A stretch of 64,000 bases of DNA from Glebionis coronaria (Eukaryota; Streptophyta; Magnoliopsida; Asterales; Asteraceae): NCBI GenBank assembly GCA_025667525.1, contig CM046882.1, positions 547,596,630 to 547,660,629 on the forward strand, in the 5' to 3' direction. Positions 56,561-64,000 of this stretch are shown here, piece after piece; positions within the stretch are counted from its first letter, which is position 1, and each line of letters begins with the position of its first letter. The translations under genes and the position numbers were made by a program. The notes beneath the pieces were generated by a model. It had not been told where the DNA came from, ran no database searches, and saw only the letters and a list, made by a program, of their open reading frames with translations.

Positions 56561-57739
56561 ATTTCATTCTAGTCTTACATTTTGAGCATGATTTTGGTCC
56601 AAAACTTTTATGCTTAGCATAATAAGGGTACTAAAATCTTATGAATAGCCTCATATCAGCTTTTATACAGTAGGAAAGTGAAGAATTTAGTGTACCTAAG
56701 TGGTTTAGTTAGTAGTGCAATGTACAACTCATACACCTACCATGGTTCACTTTTTCTTATAAACTTAAAAATTTACAAGATTTCTAAAACTTTTAATCCA
56801 TGATCATTCCTTTTTAAAATGAATCTTCATTTTACTATAATTAGAGTATTACACTCATAAACATTTCATTACTTAGGTTCGGGTTAGTTTTGGTGTCGTT
56901 TCGCGTTTTCTTGTTTCTTCTACAAACCCGACTACCTAAGGTGAGTTCATAGCCCCCTTTTTACTTCTTATGCATTGTTTCAAAACGTGGGGTGAGATTA
57001 CATGTGGGAACACATTCATTAAAAACCGTATGTTATCCAGAACAATATGCTTTCCAGAATATTACCAATTATTATTGCTTTTAGTACCAATAGCTGTATG
57101 AACCCCTACATATCATGAACCGTTAGTTATTGAGTACCAAGCGCGAATTTTGTGGATGATCCATCAGGATTGACAATCCCCGTTTCGTATTACTTTGATG
57201 CACTTAAAATTTGATTATTTATTGGATATTGAGGCTGAATACTCACTAGGGGCATACTTAACTGTTAATGCTTCAGTTTTATGAGCTAAATAGCAATAAT
57301 AAACTATTGATTCGGCCTATGGTTAATGTACATAACCATTTTCCCCCACTACTTGTTTTACAAATAAATGCTTGTGTTCCATAATTACATTACTAATGAA
57401 TTTCACTCAACTTTTTGTCGAAGTTTTACATGTTTAAATCTTAGGTAATAATGCTTAGTTTGCTTGGATGGGAGCCGGCGGGATGTTTTGCAGCTTGGAA
57501 GTTTCTGTGTTATGTCTAAGCTTTGGTTTTAGTATATATGTTACCAAACCATGTTTTAATAGTACTTTTTATCTTGTTATAAAGTTTTGGGACCTTGTTT
57601 AAAACTTTGATCATTATGAAGTACTATAAATGTTTTATTTTGCCAATTTTGTGTCAACTATATTTTATTGTTTCTTATACCATGACGTGGCACCTCCATG
57701 CTGCCTACTCGTTCCTTGCCTGATTTCGTGGGTGTTACA

Positions 57740-60700
57740 GATTGGCATCAGAGCAAAGGTTATAGGGAACTGAGGCATTTTCTAAAACTTGGTCTATAAC
57801 AAAAAAATTAAACGTTTTATGTTTCTTAGTGTCAAACACAGAATCTGCCATTGTTGTTTGATATCTGCGCGGGTAACTCTCTAATCCTTATTATTTACTT
57901 TTAGTTATCATTGTAGTATTTCATTTTTTGATTACATTTTGAAATATTACATTACCCTCATGATGATAATTGATATCTCGTTTCAAATCCTTTGTGCTTA
58001 ATGAATTATCATTGGATATCACTGTGATTACATGTGCCCTTACTTTATTTCTTGAATTCTTGTTCCTATGAATTTGATCTTGTTGCAATAATTTTAAATT
58101 GTTATGACGTTACATACTCTTATTCGGGGCGAGTATGTTGTCGACTTCTCATACTCACGTTTATGAGTACTATTGCTATATCGTTTAAGCGTGAAATGAT
58201 CGACCTCATATACTTGTTCTTTTTTAACCGTCTTTTCTTCTCGACTCACTTTTATATGTTGTGCGTACTCTCGTGATACCATTGTTTGGTATTAGGAAAT
58301 GTTATGTTCGGTCAAACTTTCGATTATCATTTTACTACCATGTGTGCTACTTTCATTGTTTAACTCCTTTAAGATATCTATTTAAATATCCAAATTGCTT
58401 TCTGACCATTTATGATTGGATGTCTTGAAAAATAGTCTATAGACCATTGTGTAGCTCAATGTGTCCTTGGAAAAGACTAAAGGACATCGTGTGAGTCATA
58501 CATCTTGAAGATTTCTTGAAATCAAGTTGAATAATATCATGGGTTTTCATAATATTTTGTTGATTTTTTACATATACCACCGTTTTGCACGGCATTCGAA
58601 TATTTAATTCATTGACCGTTATACGCATCGACTCCAAATTGTATTGTTCGCTTATACCTTAAAATACCATCGTCATCTTGTAATTCATCTTCTATTATAT
58701 GGTGGTTGATTGGAATACGATTTTACTTGCATAAACTTTTATCATGCTTTTCATAATACATTTCCGCTCCGGGAACACAACCCATTAAGATTCGTTCATT
58801 TTGCCCCTATATATCTTGTGTTTTGGAGAATCATGCCGCCAAGGAGACCTTCCTACCTTGCATCTTGAAATTTAAGACATGGATGTCATGCGCCGTTTTG
58901 GTTTCTTAGATTGTCGTTGGTATTCTTAAACCATTTTCCATGTTATAATTTTCTTTATATGCCTAATTATACAATCTATTTTTTCGTTTTTTTATGAAAT
59001 CTACAAGTCATTTGTGTATACAAATTCCGGGTCAAAACTTACAAGTCAAACGTGTGTTTTTAAGGTAAAAAGTCAAAGCCGATAGAAATTTTGAAATATG
59101 GTTTTTAGGCGTTTTTAAATTCGTTTGATCGTAATACTTTAGCGAATGATATTTTACAACTAACAAACATTGGTTGCGTTTCATGACGTTTAAAAATAGT
59201 AGCTTTGGTTCCGGGTCATACATACATATATGTTGAACTTTTGAAATAGAGTGTTTGGATAAAACTTTAAGTGAACTAGTTTTGTCAAAAAAAGGTGTGC
59301 ATTTTTATGACCCAATATTAACGTCTTAAATTTCTAAGCTTTTTAGAATCGGAAATTTTCCTAATATAGAAACTTTCCAAAAAGAATATAGAAATTTTCG
59401 GGTTAGTGATGTTATTCGAAAACGGATATAGGTTTATGTCGATTAATTTACGATGTGAATACATATAGATTCATTTATCCTTTATTTTATACATGATATA
59501 ATTGTCATTCTATATTTTCTTTCTTTTACTTCTAATGTACCACTAATTTGGGTCGAGATTTGGAGTTCTTATTTTCACATCTTTCATCATCATTTTTACA
59601 CGTGTCTCATGACGATTCTGGCTAAACCTTTTGAAACCTTATCACCTTGTAACCATTTCATCAATTGTCTTATGAACTAATCTTTACTAGCCTCGTGCAA
59701 ACCACTTGATATTTTTTTAGATATCATCATGTCACCATATAAACTTAAATTGTATTGGTTGCGAATCAATTTACAAAATGTTCTACTTGGGCCTATTAAA
59801 TACTTGAATGTTATCTTATAAAATTAAATGAAAATAATTTACGATGTATTTTTACAAATTGTTTTACTTTGGTCTTATAAGGAATTCTTGTAACATTAAA
59901 ATTGTTGATTTAAATATCTAGCCAATTACTCACTTCCGAAAAATTTCATAAATCATATTAAATTCTATTTGCAAATAGCATTATATACATATTTAAAACA
60001 TATGACATGTCATATGAGTTTGACGAAACTGAGCATCGCATTGCTAGTCCTAAATTATGCATGGCATGATCACCTATGCGTAATGTAGAAGGAGACATGC
60101 GAGGATAAATAGTGCTCACCTTGAAGTCTTGTTAAAATAAAGTTTTGAAAACTTTTACATATTATGCAAGTAGCACCTGTTCATGACATATGCATATGTT
60201 TCCTTATCTTTTCTTGAACAAATTATGAGTCTGTGAGTACATTTATCTTTACTCAACGATTGTTGTTATACTTTTACCTCAATTTGTTTCTCATGATATA
60301 ATTCCCTTTACCACTCGTCTAATTTCTTACCACTGATACCAGAATTGGAAGTTTCAACGTTTTATACTTCATCTTCAACCAACCTTCTTTATGTATTTCG
60401 ATAGACCTTCGAAACGTCTCCGGACGCGAATAATGATTTATGGCTGGACGTGAACGGTGATTTCGTATATTTGTCACGATGTGTGTCAAACTCTATCGTG
60501 TATCGACCACCGAGAACTTAATAAGCCGATGTTGGTGACACCAACCACACTCAAGAATTAATGACTTGATAAATCCTTGGGTTCTATTTGTCTCATCATC
60601 GATACCTATATTTCATAGCATTATTTGAAGAATTCGTACGACTTTCGTTTTATTCCCTCATGCCATTGCTTGCATATTATTTTACTATTAATTGTTGGAT

Positions 60701-61838
60701 ATTTGTTTGTTATCTTGCCACCTTATAAACTCGGACCACGTCTCATTTTTACATTGGATGCATTAAACACCTTTATAAAATCTATAATTTATTATAAATT
60801 TTTACGAAAATTTTACACATTTTACCAAGAGTTCGAATTTCCAAAATAACCATCACAAGTAAAAGGTCGTATCTATACATCCTCTTTTGTATAATTATAA
60901 ATAGTATTTAAATGACATCATGCCTTATCTTTTAAACTATTAGATTTTATCATACTTTATTTTCATTTTAATGAAATTATCGATTCAATTTATATTTCTG
61001 TCAGTGATTCTAAATAATTCGGAAATTAGATTTTCTATAATCGTATCAATAAACCCGAGTTTTAACAATAATTTCATACAATCTTCCAAAGTTCTTAAGT
61101 CGATCAAAATGACTATTGAGCCTAGTTTGCTTCTATTTTGAACACCATCTTTATCAAGAAAGATTTAGCGATTATTACTCACTGAATATGCAATTTCGCC
61201 TTAATCCCTATATAACATAGTTGAAATTCTCCTTACTACTAGTAGTTTTGATTTCAAATCACCAAACACCTTGATAAGCAACTATAACTATATTGACACC
61301 ATTTTGAATGTGTCGTAACATTTTAACGTCATAAACGAACAAACCTTGTATTTTTATAATCAAGAAGGTACCTAAGCCGAGTTTTAAAAGTAATACCAAA
61401 TTCTAGATGGATAATGATGACAAACTGAATTTTAAATGTCTATATGTAATTCATAGTTCTCCTTTATTTCTCTAGTAAAGTAGATCCTCGTGTTTTACAA
61501 TTTACGCGATTTGTGATTCCTTGTCGATTATCAATCTTAATTCGTTTTAGCGCATCTTGTCCGTTTAAGCAATTTTTGTGTTCATTCTACCTCTTAATAT
61601 TTCCTCGTATTGAAGGGTCGTTATATTATTCCGAGTATGAAATAAATTTCGAAAAGGAGTTAAGAAGCTGAGGCGTAGTTGGATTCTAATTGTTAAGGTT
61701 CGTTGGGATTCTCGCCGTTGAGTAGAATTTACATGTGAAAGGGAAGACCAATTCAAAGCTAAATATCCCAATTTGTTTGCATCTGCTTTCGTCTCCAATT
61801 GAACTCTGAGGAACCATAGTACTTTTAGAGGGGTCGAC
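57740..61838 (+). pseudogene. Degenerate internal region of the outer chromovirus
   Basis: It starts with the PBS and contains MPPRRPSYLAS then a stop at 58833, resembling a chromovirus gag start (MPPRR). The following 2.8 kb shows no readable protease, RT, RNase H or integrase by eye. At 4.1 kb it is shorter than an intact Tekay interior, so much of pol is deleted or beyond recognition. Confidence 0.65.
61659..61802 (+). pseudogene. Chromodomain/integrase C-terminal remnant
   Basis: One frame reads VKKLRRSWILIVKVRWDSRR, a TGA, then VEFTCEREDQFKAKYPNLFA to a terminal TGA. This matches the end of Tekay/Del polyproteins (KxVKRLxxSxIPIVKVRW...GPEFTWEREDxxxxKYPxLF), where the chromodomain steers integration to marked chromatin. 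The internal TGA replaces the usual Gly codon. This short stretch fixes the lineage of the outer element. Confidence 0.88.
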
Positions 61839-63985
61839 TATAAAAACTCGTATTTTCTCGGTAATTTACTTATTATTTTATTCGTCCTTCTCGATTTTTA
61901 CAATATGTTACTTGTTTCTTTTACTTTAAAAATACGTAAATCCTGAGAATTTTAAATTTCGTGTTTCCCCATTAATAAATTTTATGTAAGTAATAAATTT
62001 TTATATATTCTAGTACCTCCTTTAGCCGAGTTATGATCCAAACTAGCCCTAAATACTAACTCGTAAATTTAAGTTATATCAAAAATCAATTTTTCGGGTT
62101 TATGTCAAAACTAATAATCATTTTGTAAAAAGTTTATAATATGTACATAAGTTTGTTAGTGATTATACTATTTTTAAAAACATTTATAAAATAGAGGGAC
62201 TAAAAGGATGATTGTTGGAAAGTTTAAATTATAACATCACTAACAACTCATTTAAACAAAAAAAAGATCAAACAGTCTCTTTTCTTTCTCTCTTTTGAAC
62301 GACAACCATAAGCACAAGAACACCACGATCAAAACTTTTTCTAGCTAAATTATTTTGGTTTTTAGTGAGTATAATCATTCTTTAACATATCCTCATAGTT
62401 TATTTTGACATGCAAGCTCATTTTCAAAATCTCATAATTTGAATATAATTCTTATGAAATGTTTATATTTATTTATGAGTTAGTGTATTTTAGAGTAATC
62501 CACATGGTATTACATTGTTTTTTTAATCAATTTTAGGGATGGATCATAATTCAGGGCTGTTTGGATACTTATACTTGGAGGGAAAGGATTGAGCGTCAAA
62601 TCTTATATTGTTTAGTCTTAGATTACTTATATAAAGGTATGTAAAAACCCTATTTGATTATGTATTTCTATAATATACTAAATTGTGATTTTTATTAGTT
62701 AAAATAGATTGATCATGAAATTAGGTACATATGAGTTACCTACTTATTTTCTCCTTAAAATGAACATGGTTTGAGTGTATGATCAAATTACATGACATTA
62801 CTAAATTTCATTCTAGTCTTACATTTTGAGCATGATTTTGGTCCAAAACTTTTATGCTTAGCATAATAAGGGTACTAAAATCTTATAAATAGCCTCATAT
62901 CACCTTTTATACAGTAGGCAAGTGAAGAGTTTAGTGTACCTAAGTGGTTTAGCTAGTAGTGCAATGTACAACTCATACACCTACCATGGTTCACTTTTTC
63001 TTATAAACTTAAAAACTTACAAGATTTCTAAAACTTTTAATCCATGATCATTCCTTTATAAAATGAATCTTGATTTTACTATAATTAGAGTATTACACTC
63101 ATAAACATTTCATTACTTAGGTTCGGGTTAGTTTTGGTGTCGTTTCGCGTTTTCTTGTTTCTTCTACAAACCCGACTACCTAAGGTGAGTTCATAGCCCT
63201 CTTTTTACTTCTTATGCATTGTTTCAAAACGCGGGGTGAGATTACATGTTGGAACACATTCATTTAAAACTGTATGCTATACATAACAATATGCTTTCCA
63301 GAAGATTACCAATTATTATTGCTTTTAGTACCAATAGCCGTATGAACCCCTACATATCATGAACCGTTAATAATTGAGTACCAAGCGCGATTGTTGTGGA
63401 TGGATCCATCGAGATTGACAAAACCCGTCCCGTACTTTGATGCACTTAACATTTGATTATTTCTTGGGTATTTAGGTTAAATACTCACCAGGGGCATACT
63501 TAACTGTTAATGCTTCGGTTTCATGAGCTAAAGAGCAATAATAAAGTATTGATCCGGACTATGGTTAACGTACATAGCTATTTTTCCCCACTGTTTGTTT
63601 TACAAATAAATGCATGTGTTCCATAATTACATAACTAAACCTATGAATTTCACTCAACTTTTTGTTGGCGTTTTACATGTTTAAATCTCAGGTAATAATG
63701 CTTAGTTTGCTTGGATGGGAGCCCGTAGGATGTTTAGCAGCTTGGAAGTTTATGTGTTATGTCTAAGCTTTGGTTTTAGTATATATGTTACAAAATCAAG
63801 TTTTAATAGTACTTTTTATCTTGTTATGAAATTTTGGACCTTCGTTTAAAACTCTAATCTTTATGAAGTAATGTAAATGTTTTATTTCGCTATTTTGTGT
63901 CAACTATATTTTATTGTTTCTTGTACCATGATGTGGCACCCCCATGTTGCCTACTCGTTCCTTGCCTAATTTTGGGGGTGTTACA
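61839..63985 (+). repeat. 3' LTR of the outer chromovirus
   Basis: 2147 bp, from TATAAAAACTCG (TG mutated to TA) to GGGTGTTACA, followed by the ACAAC duplication. Relative to the 5' LTR it lacks about 0.93 kb between GTATGATCAA and ACTAAATTTCA, the part holding the triplicated unit. Confidence 0.92.
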
Positions 63986-64000
63986 ACAACTCAGGCTCTG

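Larger units (their letters stand above)
20799..57739 (+). repeat. 5' LTR of the outer chromovirus, in three pieces
   Basis: Pieces: 20799-20804, then 21255-22765, then 56179-57739. A MITE lies between the first two and a copia element between the last two. The reconstructed length is about 3.07 kb. The middle contains about 0.93 kb, including a triplicated unit, that is missing from the 3' LTR. It ends GGGTGTTACA directly before the PBS. Confidence 0.88.
20799..63985 (+). mobile_element. Decayed Tekay-type chromovirus (outer nest), interrupted by MITE and copia
   Basis: It is flanked by the 5-bp duplication ACAAC (20794-20798 and 63986-63990). The LTRs begin TGTAAG/TATAAA and end GTGTTACA. 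A tRNA-Met-like PBS, TGGCATCAGAGC, lies at 57743-57754, and a PPT (AGAGGGG, 61827-61833) precedes the 3' LTR. A chromodomain remnant fixes the lineage as Ty3/gypsy Tekay/Del. Without nested insertions the element is about 9.3 kb. LTRs differ by roughly 5% in sampled stretches, the oldest dated layer here. Confidence 0.9.

Noticed and set aside
58034..58276. 80-codon plus-strand frame in the outer chromovirus interior
   Set aside because: Cys/Phe/Leu-rich chance frame in AT-rich decayed DNA. No gag similarity.

Overview
This is plant nuclear DNA, almost certainly from the daisy family (Asteraceae), and probably from an Anthemideae-type genome such as Artemisia, Tanacetum or Chrysanthemum. The main reason is a large Ty1/copia polyprotein whose gag, long coiled-coil spacer and tryptophan/lysine-rich linker match, as I remember them, retroelement proteins typical of those genomes. 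The window is AT-rich. It has GT-AG introns, LTRs with plant TATA boxes, and almost no intact host coding sequence. The only intact-looking gene is a small zinc-finger gene on the minus strand at 4505-5018.

Left part (1-20798): A decayed Mutator-like (MULE) transposase gene lies at 90-3889. It is followed convergently by an intact two-exon GRF zinc-finger gene with a C-terminal membrane tail. Next come two hAT-type MITEs, one inserted into the tip of the other (5451-6337). A pseudogene fragment of the NPH3 family is split by a complete LTR element (6855-14806, TSD GAAAT) that has 2.8-kb LTRs and no coding capacity. Its 5' LTR carries another MITE. After a mostly featureless stretch and a further MITE comes the end of a minus-strand Tat-like Ty3/gypsy element: an LTR at 19190-19736, followed by an antisense accessory reading frame.

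Right part (20799-64000): This is a Russian doll. A decayed Tekay-type chromovirus (20799-63985, TSD ACAAC) sits in the Tat-like element. A 12.2-kb Ty1/copia element of Sirevirus type (22766-56173) sits inside the Tekay 5' LTR. Two related minus-strand chromovirus-type elements, A (29487-39437) and B (40458-51706), are inserted in the copia pol gene. A solo LTR (47025-48651) sits inside B. Each level has its own target-site duplication. LTR divergence judged by eye falls from outside to inside (about 5%, 4%, then 1-1.5%), which agrees with the nesting order.

How the pieces relate: removing A and B restores one continuous copia gag-protease-integrase-RT-RNase H order. That element is dead, with many stops, integrase catalytic Glu changed to Lys, and RT YVDD changed to YVDN. 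A and B encode no recognisable gag or pol, so they must have moved using proteins from relatives. They do keep structured, repeat-rich internal regions. The most interesting is an array of hairpin modules just downstream of the primer-binding site. The two arms change together between modules, which suggests selection on RNA or DNA structure. No CRISPR array, rRNA gene or convincing tRNA gene was seen.
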